A stretch of 64,000 nt of DNA from Ananas comosus (GCF_001540865.1 NC_033627.1:1870432-1934431), one strand, 5' to 3'; shown: positions 24,201 through 37,669, counted from the stretch's first letter. The notes: generated from the letters alone by a model not told the origin. Program-made: numbers and translations.

Positions 24201-27200
24201 TAAAAGATAAATAATCATAGGATCAAACATAGATCATGATCAGTAAATTAATAATTACCCAGCTGGGTTGTTGGCATCCCCTTTGAGGATCTGATGGTGT
24301 TGGGTATTATGCGTTGTGTGTGCTGACCACCTTCACTACAGACTCACAGCTTGTGTCTGCTATGTTGCACAGAAGTCTGTAAACATTGCATAATGCATCA
24401 GATATACCTTATTTTGAAGAGTAAAGCTAACAACTTTGAAACCACCAAATCCATCAACAAACAACACCATTTTTTCTGCTGATTTAATGAAAAGTCAAAA
24501 GTGATTAAATATGCAATAGATGATGAATGGGTCATATATGTTTCATTTATTCTGCTAAGGCTTCACATGAACAATGACAACTGCCTATAAAATGAACACA
24601 TTCAAACTTCCCAATATATAAGACAAGTATGAAAACTGTGCAACCGATATAAAGCCGCGCACATGTATAAAACAGAAAATAGGTTCTTTTGGAGCCACAA
24701 TGTATAAAGTAAACAGCATACATAAACTTACAACAAAAGTAAAAAAAGATTTATATAGAATCGATCAATATTTACATGGAAAAAAAAAAAAAAAAAAAAA
24801 AGAAGAGAGCCTCACAGTGTGATTGCTGCGCTATGTAGCAGCATTCTCATAGACAAGTGTGAGACACCTGTCTTTCTGTACGTTCCGTCATTTTCCTCCA
24901 TCAACTCAGCTTGTTCAATCGCAGATAGCTTGCGATTCACAGTTTACAAGACGAAGTGCCTTCCTTCCTCTGCTTCTCGCGACATCTTCGGTAATGCCAC
25001 AATAACCAACACTTACGTCCAAAAGAAAAAAGACTCGCTATTGGACCTAAGAAATACTGTTTTGTTAGATGACAAAGCTGAAAAAATAATAATGATGATG
25101 AGGTGAATAGTTTTAAAACCCACTAATCCCTTTTTTCAAGGTCATTTCCAGCAATAAAGTCAACACATTTAGTACTAAAAACCCTGCATAGGAACACAAA
25201 ATCGAGCAGGCCCTGGACACATATGACCTAAAAAAAACAAATTTTGACCGTGGTAACATAAACCCTAAATCCAAGAAATTAGGGGCACAAATCGCCTTCA
25301 CCTGCGGTTCTGGAACCAAACCTTGATCTGCTATTGGGCTTCGATGTTCGCGAGGACGGGCACTCTCCGGATGAACTGTTGCCGCCGCATCGAGCTCGGC
25401 TTAGGGCACTCGTGTGGACCGCTCTCGAGCGGCCTCCACCTGCTCCGCGTGTAACAGCACGTACTTCCCCGCGTTCTATTTGCGCTGCGACAGGCGCCGC
25501 CGCCGGCCGCGCCGCCCGCCCCGGCGCCCTTCTCCTTCCCCGCGACGCACCTATCGGCCGGCCATTGTCCCCACCCGTTTCCCTTCCTAAACGGAGAAGA
25601 TCCCGCGCCCGAAAACCCTAGAAAACAACCAACCCCGCTCTTTCTTCCGAACCGCTCGGTCAGTGGCGGAGCCCCGCGCCTCGTCCTCCGTCTCGCCGCT
25701 CACCGAGCTCGCAATCACCCCTCCATCCCTTGCCTCTTCGTTTCCACAGAACCGTAAACCTAAACCCTAACCCTAGCTCCGCCCTTCGCACTCCCTATCA
25801 CCCATTATAATTATAATGTAGCGAGAGCGAAAGAGAGAGAGAGAGGAGAGAGATGTGAAGAAGGTAAACGTGCGAAGAGACGAAGAAAAATGGAGAGAGG
25901 GTTATATTAATACAACTAAAGTAGAGAGAGAAGAGAGAGAGAGAGATAGAGAAGAGAGAGAGAGAGAGAGAGAGAAAAGGGCTACGGGGGAGATATTTTT
26001 TATTGAGGAGGTTCTTGCATTTTTTTCGAATACCTTTTTACTGTTTGTCTATTTATATATTAAGGTCTTCTATTCTTTTGAAGGAAGTTAGAAGCGGGTT
26101 TTTTTTTTTTTTTTTGGTAAACATTCGTTAAATTTTGATGGGGCTTTTCTTTTTTTTTGGAGTTGTTTTTGGGGCATCTCACAGTGCAGCAGCAGTAGCC
26201 ATGCGGCCCTTGCTCGCTGCTCGCTGCACCTGTTGCAATGTAAAAAATAATTTAAAAAAAAGACAAAAGTGAGTTGTGCTTTTTCTTTTTATAAGAGTTT
26301 TAAACTTTACATTTATGGGATATCTGTTCCTTAAAGTCAAGTATTTTACATCTACATATCGGGTTGTAAAATGTATATCGTATGATGTGTGTATAATATA
26401 TGGGGCAATGCATGATCTGTATGGTGGATGATGGTGTTGGGGTCATGCACAACACCTCTGTACAATGTCGGCCTCCATGTACCGTACTGTGTAATTATAT
26501 CATGCTATGCACTTCTTGTTTATTTCTACTGTAAAAAGAACGACATAAATTTCCCAAAATTCAAGAAGCATTTTTGAGTTTTTTTCAAGCAATTTGCTAA
26601 GATCTTATAAATTCATACTCGCGTTCAAAATTTAAAAACGTTTATTCTAATATAGAAACCTTCTATTTTTCGTTGAGTTCCCTTTAATTTCGTCATTTAA
26701 TATGATGGAATTTTAGCTATAAAAATCTTCCTAAAATTAGAAACACTAAATTATAATTTTTACTGACAGTCGCACGATACACTCATTAAGAGCTCTGAAC
26801 GAAGTTGCGTCTAATAAAATACAACTATTAATTTAAGATTATAATCCTACTATCTTTACAGTTTTTTTTAAAAAAAATTTCTCACAATAAGTTGAACCAT
26901 TAAACTAAAGTCCTCTTTGAGTATTCATGCATGATTCATATATCCAAAAAGAAATATATAATCATACCAGCTAAATAGTTAGAAAGAGAGGAGAATTAAT
27001 GGTGTGAGCGAGATCTGTATGCAATCAATGTTTATGCGTTGAATTGATACTAACTGAATTTATATTTACAAATAATATATCAATGTAAGAGTTAAGTAGT
27101 AAAATAAAACCTTACATAAGAATTTAAATTGTTTTTGTGACTCAAAACTCATTTATAAGAGATATTGGATGAAAATAAAAAATCATGAAGTATATTCGAT

Positions 27201-28843
27201 CACCATGCATGAATCTACTTAACACATAATCTCTAAAAATATTCATGTTAATAATAATGTAGCATTGAGATGAAGTTTTTTGAACAAAGTATATTCGTCA
27301 TCTCTTACATCAAATTCATGTGAAAGTGTAATAGCTTCCTTTTAATTTTTTTTTTTTTTTTTGGGCCTTGTGCTTTTTACATTAACTAAAATTCGATCAT
27401 ATACGCATAAAAGAAATCTATTCTTATATTTCATGCTCTTTACTATAGTGATGCACCATGAAATCATCCAATAAAATTTAAAAAATCCAAATCTTAGCAA
27501 AATCTCGTAACCGTTTGAATCTCACTAAGGTAATTTTTTTTTTTAGTAGATAGATAATATGGCTACCCAGCTTCTGATTGTATTTTATTTAAAATAAACT
27601 TAGTCCGAAAATGCGAATCAATTAGGATTCAATTTTGAAAAACAGTGTACTTAAAAATTTAAAAAACACCAACACCACCACCCAATTATGTTTTCTTTTA
27701 TTTTAGTCGAAGCTAAAGTGAATTTCATACAACGCATTAAATATAAATTAAATATAAGTTAATGCTTTTCTTTCTAGCAGAAATTTATATTACTGTAGAC
27801 TTCACTAAAAAAGCTTTATTAATTAAGATAACCATCTATGAAATAAATAATAAACCAGTAAAATTTATTTAATGCTTTATTAACACCTTTCCAGCAATTA
27901 TTTACTTCTACACACTGCAATAGAGTATAAGTTTTTAATTAACTATTAAGAAAAAAATCTGTAATTATATGAACGTAAATTTTTTTGTTTAAAGCAAATT
28001 ATTGATTGAGACGTGGTGTCTCTAAGTGACTCTATTTAGCTGACCGAAACTATGATACATTAATTAAACTAAGATCGGAATCTAATTAAGTATATGGAGG
28101 GAAAATCACTAACATGGTAAAATATTTATGAAAATAATTCTATTTTCCAAAATTAACTTTGTAGGTTTATACATGCATTTTAAATTTATTTTATACTTTT
28201 TTTTACAGCGGTACCCACAAAAGTATATATGTACATGATTGCACTTTTACTGGTAAAGGCCTAGTAAAAAACGAGACTACCTAGCAGCTCGAAGCCAAAT
28301 CCCAACCGTCCCAATCAAAAACCATCCTCGAATCCAAAAGCCAAGATCTCTCATCTCGCCCACCATAATAACAGACAGATCTCTGCATCAAATTAACGAA
28401 GTTCTTTACGCCCTCTCTCGTTTTACCTTTTATTATTATTATTATTATTATGGATTAATTTAGCATCCAGAATTTAAATATATTATATATAATATAATAT
28501 ATAATATATAATGTATATAAAATCTCCTATAAAATTTAATTTCATATATTTGCATACAAAGTCCATGATATTATTTCAACATATTCTCCTGTCTTAGAAA
28601 CTCCGTTAGAATTTACCTTCAACATAAACTTAAAATATTTAATTTTGATTAATTTTGATATTTTTTATCTCTTATATATTAAAGAGATATATCTGTGATG
28701 ACAAAATTAAACATATAAATATTTGTAACAACAATAAATCAGAAAATATATTTAAAAATATTAAAATTGAAAAGTTGAACATTAACTCTATTATTATTTA
28801 CTTATTATGTTTGTCTCACAAAAGTGAATAAAAAGATCGCATA

Positions 28844-28885
<42 letters not shown>

Positions 28886-29603
28886 AGAGAGAGAGAGGAG
28901 AGAGAGAGGAGATTTTGTTTGTTTTCACAGCGTCCGTAAATGCAATGCTTTTGCTCGTCGTTGGCGTTTTGTGGCGCGTATCCCCGTGCAAGTGTTTGTT
29001 TTTTTTTTTTTTTTTTTTTTTGAATTCCTACTACTGTGCATATATTTGTTGTGTGCGTTGGTCTCTTCTGATGCAATTTGACAAAAATGGAGACAGGGAC
29101 AGGACGAACTATTTTCCTAGGACCGCGTCCACCACGTCATCTGTGGACACCAATTGGTTTACTTCTTAACCTTGTTAAATTGTTTCCTGATGCGTAGTTT
29201 TAATGTTAGATCGAGTTTTTGATGACAAGGTTGCGAATTTCGATCTCAGCTGTATAATTAACGGTCTTTTGATTCTTAGATGGATCATTTAGATAAATAC
29301 TATTGTACAACAGTAATTTTTAAACATCCAATTAAAAAATTTCTCTTTCATTAGCGTATGTGATATAATTCATTGATATTCATCATGCTACTTTCTATCC
29401 TTTATATTTTTTCGATAACGAACGCTACATAATTTAATATAATACGCATTAGTAATAGAGATTATGAAAATCGTTGTTTCTGAGATCTTTTTAGATTATA
29501 TGATGAAGCGGTGGAACTGGTTCAGTAAACAGTTTTGGATAGGGGGATAAGTTATGCGAGAGTTAATGGATGCTCCTTTTTTTTCGCTTAAAAAAAAAGA
29601 ATA
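21281..29603. repeat. Noisy direct duplicate of 13229-21255 (probable assembly artefact)
   Basis: From about 21288 the sequence follows 13229 onward, base for base apart from very frequent single-base insertions and deletions, in the same order and orientation, up to about 29603, which matches 21250. The copy is about 0.3 kb longer than the first. Differences are spread alike over exons, introns, promoter and non-coding DNA, and are mostly indels rather than substitutions. This is the pattern of raw single-molecule reads, not of a decaying duplicate. Sequence after 29603 appears to be the true continuation of the clean sequence at 21255. Confidence 0.85.
21288..25566 (-). pseudogene. Frameshifted copy of HD-ZIP III exons 1-14 and part of exon 15 (artefact likely)
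   Basis: It carries recognisable counterparts of HD-ZIP III exons, from the alanine-tract start (near 25563) to part of exon 15 (near 21300). Every exon checked has frame-breaking one-base changes, and the 3' end of the gene is missing. The miR166 half-sites are also broken (GGGACCAGG near 23963; the TTCATCCC half is altered near 24068). If it were biological it would be a truncated tandem pseudogene. The error pattern and the 25-N gap argue that it is unpolished sequence of the same locus. Confidence 0.7.
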
Positions 29604-31687
29604 TTAATTTGGTTTTTTTTTTTTTTTTTTTTTTTTTTTTGGCATTAAAGCTGGTATAGTTAAAAGGGATTTATAGATGGGTAAATGAGTCAATTGTAAC
29701 GTCGCAAGTTGAAACTGTGCTGTGTCATGTGTTACGCGGACAAATGGAATAGGAGAATAGTTTTGGAGGTAGGTACACTTCACTGTACCCATGTGTTTTG
29801 TCATTTTGGATTGGATTTAGAGCATTCTTTTTTAAAAGAATGTTAACTTATATACAGTAAAAAAAAGTGCACTTAAAAATACTTCTTTTTTTTTTTCATA
29901 TTGTGTAGACTTGAAATAATTCGATGTGATATAAATTTTACAATTCCATTAAAAAAAAAAATAAGGCTAGATTATAAAAAATTCTCTTACAAATATTCAC
30001 TTTTTTACTCTCTTTTATTTTTTAAAAATTTATGTTTTACTCTCTCAACATTTTAAATTGTTGCATATAATCTCTCTATGTCAGGGTGTCATCACTATTT
30101 TGTCCTTTTTCTCTATAATTTATATAAAAAATGACCTTCAGAATAATATAAATACATTAAAATTTATTACTTATTTTTATAAAAAAATAAAAGTAATTTG
30201 ATTATTTTGGCATCTTCATTAACGTCGTACTTTTCTGACAACATTTCTAAAATGTTACGAAAACAAAAAATAAATTTTTAAAAGTTAGAGAAAGTGAAAA
30301 AACGAATATTTATATAGAATTTTTTTGTAATTTAGACAAAAATTAAAAATTATTCGTTTATATGTATTTTGTTTCCAACTGTTCTTTAGTCCTATAGCAG
30401 TAAATAACTCTCAATCCTAAGCTGATCAGAGCTTGCACGATTTACACTTCTATGTTCATGTATCTGTTTCCTGTATAGGGACAGAAACACTGGAATATAG
30501 GACGGGGCCGCCAGTAGGTGCGTTAACCCGTTAACCCGCCCCAAATGTGACCCGGTTTGGGCTGACCTAAACGGATTTTAAGTTAAGTGGCTATAAGTTT
30601 GGAGATTTAAACTCGTCACGCGTTCCGTATGAGAATGTGTTAAGATTTATCTTGGCTCGAACTCCAAATTGACACGTACCCCAAATCTAAACCAAACTTC
30701 GCATTGAACATATCATATATGTTCAATGAGAGTATCATAACATATTTCAAAAATAGCATGTTATCTGCAGATCCGTTCATTTTCTTTCAAAATAAATTTA
30801 TCTAGAAATGTAAAACAATTAGGCTTCAAATTTATCGAGATAGGAATTAACAAGCCATGCATGTTCAACAAAAGCATCAAAAAAATTAAAAAAGGAGCTT
30901 AAATTTGCACTAAACATATGATTCATCATGGATGCAAATCATAGATTTAAATTAACAGTGAAATTAAGAACATTATCTCACATGGTACATGTATATTAAT
31001 TCAATTGCTCATCAGCTACAAAGTTCTCCATGATTCAAAAAAATAATTCTTCAATCAAAAGCTAACCTCTACAATGCATGTAGGTGTATGTAACTGCGTT
31101 ACGTTCTAATCAAATAATTGCATGCCACCCAGGTTGATACGATCATTTGAAAGCCATTTCATTGATTTCAAAAACATAGGAATGGTACAAAATTAAGGGT
31201 ACATTGTTAATACCATTTTAATCAAATCATTAAGGGAATTGCCTTTTGGTGCAGTTATTAAATTTTTTTTATTTTCTTACAAATCCTTTTGATCATTAAT
31301 TACTGTTCAGATCCTGCCAAACCAAAGAAATTTATTTTTAAAAATAGAGACAATGTTTACAGTCGCTTCAGTTCTTACAAAATCCACAAATTTTTCGCGG
31401 AGAAAACATCTACCATCTTTCATAAAATTTCAGTGATTTTTTTAAAAATTTAAATTGCTATTATTAGACCCGTCCAAATTCCATCTCCATTAGTCGTGCA
31501 TCTTTCTCCAACTTCAACGGTCCATTTAAGTTATTTGTCACCCTTAAACTTTACATCCCATCATTTAATCATCGGATTTACCATCACGAAACTTAATGAT
31601 GTTTTCGATCAGCTTATTTTTGAATCCGTACAAAGTTTTGATAACATTGTTATTTTTTTGTGACAATTGTGTGTGTGTGTGTGTATG
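29604..31687. other. Gene-free AT-rich intergenic region
   Basis: It starts with a poly-T run (about 29612-29640). No gene, RNA or recognisable element could be supported. A TG microsatellite lies at about 31669-31684. Confidence 0.6.
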
Positions 31688-31903
31688 CTAGGACTGCTAT
31701 ACTCCTATGAGTATATACTTTTTTACACTCATAAATTTTCGACTGTTGAATAAAGGAATGTGCGGTTAGAATGATAGTGATTCCCGATTAGAATGATAAT
31801 GATTCTCTAGGGTTTAATAGCTAATTGATTAAATAGTATGATCTAACGGATGGAAATGTTCAACAGGATAGATTTAACCGTCGAAAATTTATGAGTACGA
31901 AGA
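31688..31903. mobile_element. Family A-like MITE, diverged copy
   Basis: About 215 bp with imperfect inverted ends (ACTCCTATGAGTATATACTT on the left; ATTTATGAGTACG on the right). The interior resembles the family A elements (ATGATAGTGATTCCC, AGTATGATCTAACGG). It is followed directly by a TA microsatellite. Confidence 0.5.
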
Positions 31904-31933
31904 TGTATATATATATATATATAGAGAGAGTTT

Positions 31934-32353
31934 GGATGGTATAGTGGTATGCTTATGGAAGCACGGAGGCCTCCGTGCTTCAAAGTTGTTTTTGATGTTC
32001 GGACTTTTGAATCGACGATCGGCTCCATTAGAGTTGATCTAGAGTATTTGAAGTACCTAGAAAATAAATTTTGCGATTTTTCGATATCATTTGCCTAGTG
32101 ATCGAAGGGGCTCAAAATCAATAATTTTAATGGCCGTGGTGAGCCGGTTGCAAGTTTAACGGTGTAGAAATATCCAAATCACGTGAAATTTTGATAGAAA
32201 ATTCTTTATACTATATAAAATAAGATCAATATCTTTGATCTAAATTTTTAATGTCATATCATCACATTTTGTGAGATTTTTATTTTCAGCCGTTGATTTT
32301 GAGCCCCTTCGATCACTAGGCAAATGATATCGAAAAATCGCAAAATTTATTTT
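31934..32353. mobile_element. Foldback element family B, truncated copy
   Basis: Carries the family B left end (AGCACGGAGGCCTCCGTGCTT, itself a palindrome), then TTGTTTTTGATG and CGACGATCGGCTCC. It runs past the centre of symmetry into the start of the right arm (GCAAATGATATCGAAAAATCG) and is then cut off at the 5-N gap. No ORF. Confidence 0.65.
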
Positions 32354-32358
32354 NNNNN
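32354..32358. other. Assembly gap, 5 N, between two half elements
   Basis: Five N join the broken right arm of a family B element to the broken left part of a family C element. The true length and content are unknown. Confidence 0.99.
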
Positions 32359-32481
32359 GTGGTAGGTGGTGGTAGATGGAATAGTGTTTGATCTAAAGGC
32401 TATTAGTAATCAAGAAGTGAATCCAATGGCTAAAAACTTAGAAGCACCAAGGGATTGGTGCTTCTAAAAGTGTTCTAGCTC

Positions 32482-32485
<4 letters not shown>
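32359..32485. mobile_element. MITE family C, left-truncated copy, reverse orientation
   Basis: Reads GGTGGTAGGTGGTGG and ATTAGTAATCAAG, the reverse complement of the family C interior, and ends TTCTAGCTCAATTA like the right end of copy 1. The left end is lost at the 5-N gap. Confidence 0.6.

Positions 32486-32537
<52 letters not shown>
32486..32537. repeat. (TA)n microsatellite
   Basis: A TA run of about 50 bp separating a family C end from a family B start. Confidence 0.95.
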
Positions 32538-32542
<5 letters not shown>

Positions 32543-33298
32543 GTCTCCCGTACTTTTGAAAGTACGGAGACCTCCGTACTTGTAAGTTGTTTTCGATGAT
32601 AGGACATTCAATTCGACGATCCGCTCCGTTAGGCATAATCTATACTATTGAAATGAGTTGAGCTATGATACTTTTACAAGTATCACCATCATGGTGCTAT
32701 TAGGTTTTAAGCCATTGGATCTACTTTTTGATTATTAATAGCCATTGGATTAAACACTATTCCACCTACCACCATCATCTCAACCTCACATCTCTCCATT
32801 CAAGGGCTAAAAACACACAAGTATCACCCCCATGGTACTTTTACAAGTATTCTAGCCCTACTCCTATTGGAACTATCTAGAAACCAAATTTTATAATTTT
32901 TTGATATTATTTACCAAACGATCACATGGTCTCAAAAATGACTATTTTAACGGCCGATGTGGCACGTTTTTAAGTTCAACGGTGTAGAAGTATCCAAATT
33001 AAACTTTAATAGAAAATTCTACTTAACATCAAGAGGAAGAACAATACTTCCGATTTAAAATTTGAGTCATTTATCACTATTTTTTATGAGATTTTTATTT
33101 TCAGCCGTTCATTTTGAGACTACTTGTTCACTAGGCAAACGAAGTAAAAAAATTATGAAATTTGGTTTCTAGATAGTTCTAATAGTGTAGATTATGTTTA
33201 ATGGAACCGATCGCCGAATCGGACGTCCCATCATTGGAAACAACTTACAAGCACGGAGGCCTCCGTACTTTCAAACGCATAGGAGCCTAGCTCTTTAT
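32538..33298. mobile_element. Foldback element family B, complete copy with nested insertion
   Basis: The left arm (GTACGGAGACCTCCGTACTT, TGTTTTCGATGATAGGAC, ACGATCCGCTCC) is matched by its inverted complement on the right (ACAAGCACGGAGGCCTCCGT, ending near 33298). The inverted repeat is about 200 bp or more, so the DNA could fold into one long hairpin. A 210-bp family C element sits in the left arm. No transposase is encoded. By structure it resembles Mutator-like or foldback non-autonomous elements; the class is not proven. Confidence 0.75.
32654..32863. mobile_element. MITE family C nested in family B, with 9-bp target duplication
   Basis: Ends GAGTTGAGCTATGATACTT and, inverted on the right, GAGTAGGGCTAGAATACTT. 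The flanks CTATTGAAA (32645-32653) and CTATTGGAA (32864-32872) form a 9-bp duplication with one mismatch. Removing the insert restores the family B arm, which the right arm confirms. Nine-bp duplications are typical of Mutator-like elements. Confidence 0.8.
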
Positions 33299-36200
33299 AT
33301 ATATACACACACACATGTACCGTTCATGTATTATTATCAAATAATCAAATAATGGTACTTAATTTCCGAATTTTTGACTAAACTACCTTGCTTCTTAAAA
33401 TTTTGGCTTAAAAAGTATTCCTCATCAACTGAAAACATTGTCTAATTTTTTCTCACACGAAAAAGTCATTCCACCGGAAAGAAACAAGAGTACATTAATT
33501 TCTACGAAATGATTTTCTTATTTCAAATAGTTGAAATAGACTCAAGAGTGTCATTTCATAGAAAAAAGCAAAATCATAATTTTATTATTATTAAATTTTT
33601 AGCCGTCAAATGAAATTATAAATTATGAAAAAGTCTCGATCAGAAAGTATTTAAGTATATAAGTAGTTTAGATGTTATTCACAAGATCTTATCGCTCTAG
33701 TGAAAAAATGTATGCTATAAAATTATGAATGTAGGAATTAGAGAGCTTTAGGACAGGTTCTGATGCATATCATATTACTTAAATGATCAATTTAGAATAA
33801 ATAATTCATAATTAGTCTTAAAGTAATTATGAACTAATAAAAGAGCAGGAAAAATAACTAATAAGAGACCATGGTCCATATATGGATCTCACTTTTTTTA
33901 AAAAAAAAAGAAAAAGAAAAAAAGAATTTCTATGGAATCTTTCTAAAGAGGAACCTTACCTTATCGAAGCATTACATTGTTTGCATTTTTTTTGGCAATG
34001 TTCAAAGTGACATTCCCATCGAACTTCGAATACAACTTTTCCCTCCCCCAATGGCAAAACACGTACGTACTCTCTCTCAATTCGATGTGTACTTTTTATT
34101 ATACCCTTTGTATTTTTCATAGATATCCTTTGTTATATATCTCCCATGCTAATTACTACTGGAGATGTTCTCAAACTTAGGACTAGAGATTAATTAAAAT
34201 TATTATGATGTGACAGCTCGCTTTGGCTGTGTTTTATTAAGAGCAAAAGGCATGCTTTTCACTAATTGCCACGCATTTTGCCTCCTTTTATTAAGACACA
34301 GAAGAGGGGCAAATTAAAGCACCTAGAATTGAGATAAACGCACAAACAACACACGAAGATCAGAAACCACCACCCCTCTCTCTCTCTCTCTCATTTTTTT
34401 TTATTTAATTTGCGTAAAATTTTAATTTACCCTATTATGAGCGCATATTTTTCTTTTATCATCTTGTGGTTTAAAAAGTTATGCTTAGTCGTCCTATGAT
34501 TTAGCTCGTTTTTACTTTACCAATCTATGATTTAAAAGATATACTTTACTATTATTTGATTTTATTTTTGTTTTACAATCAAGATCTATTGTTGAATATT
34601 GTACTATGACGTGATTTAAAAAAAAAAAATTTTTTTTTTAGAGAGATTTTTAAAAAATATTACTTCGCTTTTATATATATTTGAGAGGAGATTTTTTCGG
34701 TAAACCAAACAAAAAATCGTATGATAGTTAAGTGCAACTTTTTAAACCACAAAATGTCAAAATAAAAGGGTGCTAAACCTAGGGGGGAAGGGAGTGACAA
34801 ATTAAAGTTTAACCTTTAATTTTTCCATCATTTGGAGTAAACAACGTGAATAAATAAACAAATACATGATCCATATAGCTAAATAAGAAATGCTTTGGTA
34901 CTAAATAAAACAATTTACATATATAAACATTGATGTGTCGAAAGCTAAGTTTTACGATAGTGTTTTTAAACTTCATATACAACCTAATTAATCGAAAGCT
35001 AAGTTTTACGATATTAAAACATTGATTGTTATCTAGATATAATTGCATATCTACTGTAAATATTGTACTACTTAAAAGACCATATTTTTTTTCACATAAA
35101 ATGCAAAATATTTTAAACCCCCACTGTTAAGAGTTATTAACAGCTTTTTAAACGGGAAAATTTTTTTTTTTTTCTATACAAATAATAAAAACTTTTATAC
35201 TAGTTCAAATGGTGACAAAAAGAGAACTACAAGCCAAGCCACAGTGCTCAAAGTAAAATTAGGGTTTTCAAAAAAAAAAAAAAGACGTGGAGATTCCCCT
35301 AATCTTTTATCCGGATTTTTCTCAAAAAAGAATCGTCTGTGTGTTTGACCCACGCCACAGCTCCTCTGACCAAGGCACAGGATAAATTTCATAGAAGTTT
35401 TTCACTTTGGTCCTCTCAACTTACAAAAATTGTCCCCATTAAATTCTGATATTTACACTGCAGTCCAATACCCACACAAGGTTGCAAGAATAGGTGTCCA
35501 AATGTGAAACTATTGAGCTTCAAAAGTTTAAAGAATATAAGGAGTCTTATAAGATTTGAACTTAGGAGTAAGAATTTAATTAAGTACTGTCGGCACGGAT
35601 CGTATCCACCGTATTGTATCGTGACAACAAGATATCGGTATATATAATACAGTTTCCGTGTTGATAACACAACATAAAAATCTCTATTATTTAAATAAGT
35701 AAGTAATTTTTTTAATAAAGTTCAAAGATTTGATTAAGATACATAATAAACAATTAAAATATTTTGTTGTTAAAGAAAATAAATATTTCATGCCATTATG
35801 CGCCAGCGCACATAATTTTTTTGTGACCGACACGCTTCGATACACACCGTACTGTACGGTGTCAGCAAATTCTTAGCACAACTTTGTACTACGGTGCTTA
35901 AATTCTTATTTTAGGAGTACTTCAAACTTTTAATATTAATAATAAAAAATAATTATTTTTCTTCAAAAACTTAAATTACCATATACCGACTTTTTCGTAT
36001 ATTATATCAACAAATTGCACCGATAGAATGTACCCAAAGTTTGAGTGCAAGTGGTATTTTGGTCCTCATTTGATAAATAGAGTTTTAAGACCCTTTGGTT
36101 AAAGCTTAATGCTCTTACGTATTAAGCTACATTATTGGAAGGGGAAAAAAAAGAAGAAGAAGAAGAAGATTGTGATCGATTTGAAAATTAAGCACAATCC

Positions 36201-37629
36201 TTGTTTGATCTCCAAAAATAGTTGCTTAAAAAGATGATTAACTAATTTTAGAACCTTTTAATATAATAGTAACCGACAAGCCCCACATTTGACAAATAAA
36301 GTATCAACATATTGAGCCACTAAAGCGAATTAGTGGGTACTTGGATATGTTAAATTTATGGGCACAAATGGATTAGTGGAACCGTTGAACATGGGCCGGG
36401 TTAGGGGCAATGCATGATAGATCCTTCATTCTCTTTTCTAGGGTTTACCATAGCTTTGAATCAAAAAGATATGCCACTATTTCCTCCATTATAGGCTTTT
36501 TTTTACATGAATTTATAATATATATAGTGCATGGGTTGGTGCATTCTTCGTGTTATTATTCAGCAGATCGATTAAAAATCTTCTACAGTTCAAAGTGTTG
36601 TTTAAATAAAATTTTATGAAGAATATTAAAAACTTATTCGATTATATTTCAAGTTCGCTAGAGTTAATCTTTTGTCTTTTGAGCTGAGAAACTGATCACT
36701 TCAGCTTTTACCCACGATAAAAACTTTTTGAGCTTTTATTAATTATCAAATGTTTTAAATGCTAATTTTAAGAAGCTATTCTTGAAACAAGGCTCAAATA
36801 TTTAACTTGTTATACAAATCAAGAATGTGTTGAGCACAACATGATCTCTAACTTTTCTAGGCACCGTAAATCGCGACACATTGATCGGTGTTTCTCTTTT
36901 TCACTTAATCTCTAAACGCAATGGTGACAAATTCATCAATATGAGTTCTACACCTCTACTCAACTTATGTTTTTTGGTCCCTCTATCATTTCTCTCTTTA
37001 TGTCTTATTAACATGGCCTCTTTGTGATCCCTCTCTTTTTTTTTTCTTTTTTTTTTTCAATTATAAGAAGTCTTGCTAACTACGCTTACTCAAAAATTTT
37101 AATATTTATCAAGTGTTTTATAATTAATCAATCGGTTTTTATTTCTTTTGTTCTACTCCACATGGTACATAGAAGGTGTATATATATATATATATATATA
37201 ATACAGTCGTTAATTAAGGTCGATAATATTATTGTGGGGAGCTACTTAACAAACTAGAAATTACTTTTGTTGAGCTTTGCTCTACACTTATTTGCATCCC
37301 AATAGTTTATTCTTTATTTAACGGTATTAATAAAGTTTACCATATGTTAGTTGCATTAGGGCATTTGACAATTCTAATTACTAGCTACAATGATGGGTTA
37401 AAAGTGATATTTTAAATTACATTGCCTTAAGATTGAANCTATCTGTACATCTACATATAAGTGTAAACCTTATATCACCTTCACATCTAAAATTACATTT
37501 ATATCTAATAACAATAGTCTAAATTATTTCATATTTATTTATATATTTTATATTTTATATAAAAATAAATAGCAAATTATGTAATAAATTATTATATAAT
37601 AATATATTATTATCTATATAAAAGCAAAG

Positions 37630-37669
<40 letters not shown>
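33299..37669. other. Gene-free AT-rich region
   Basis: No gene could be supported. It contains a 21-bp direct repeat (TCGAAAGCTAAGTTTTACGA plus T) at 34938 and 34992, TA/GA microsatellites at about 37174-37201 and 37631-37669, and one isolated N at 37438. ORFs of 60-84 codons lack any family resemblance. Confidence 0.6.

Noticed and set aside
21288..25566. A second, tandem HD-ZIP III gene
   Set aside because: Every exon checked carries one-base frame breaks, the 3' exons are absent, and introns are as similar as exons; it looks like raw-read sequence of the first gene.
25334..25621. 95-codon plus-strand ORF
   Set aside because: It is antisense to the GC-rich first exon of the noisy HD-ZIP III copy; composition keeps it open.
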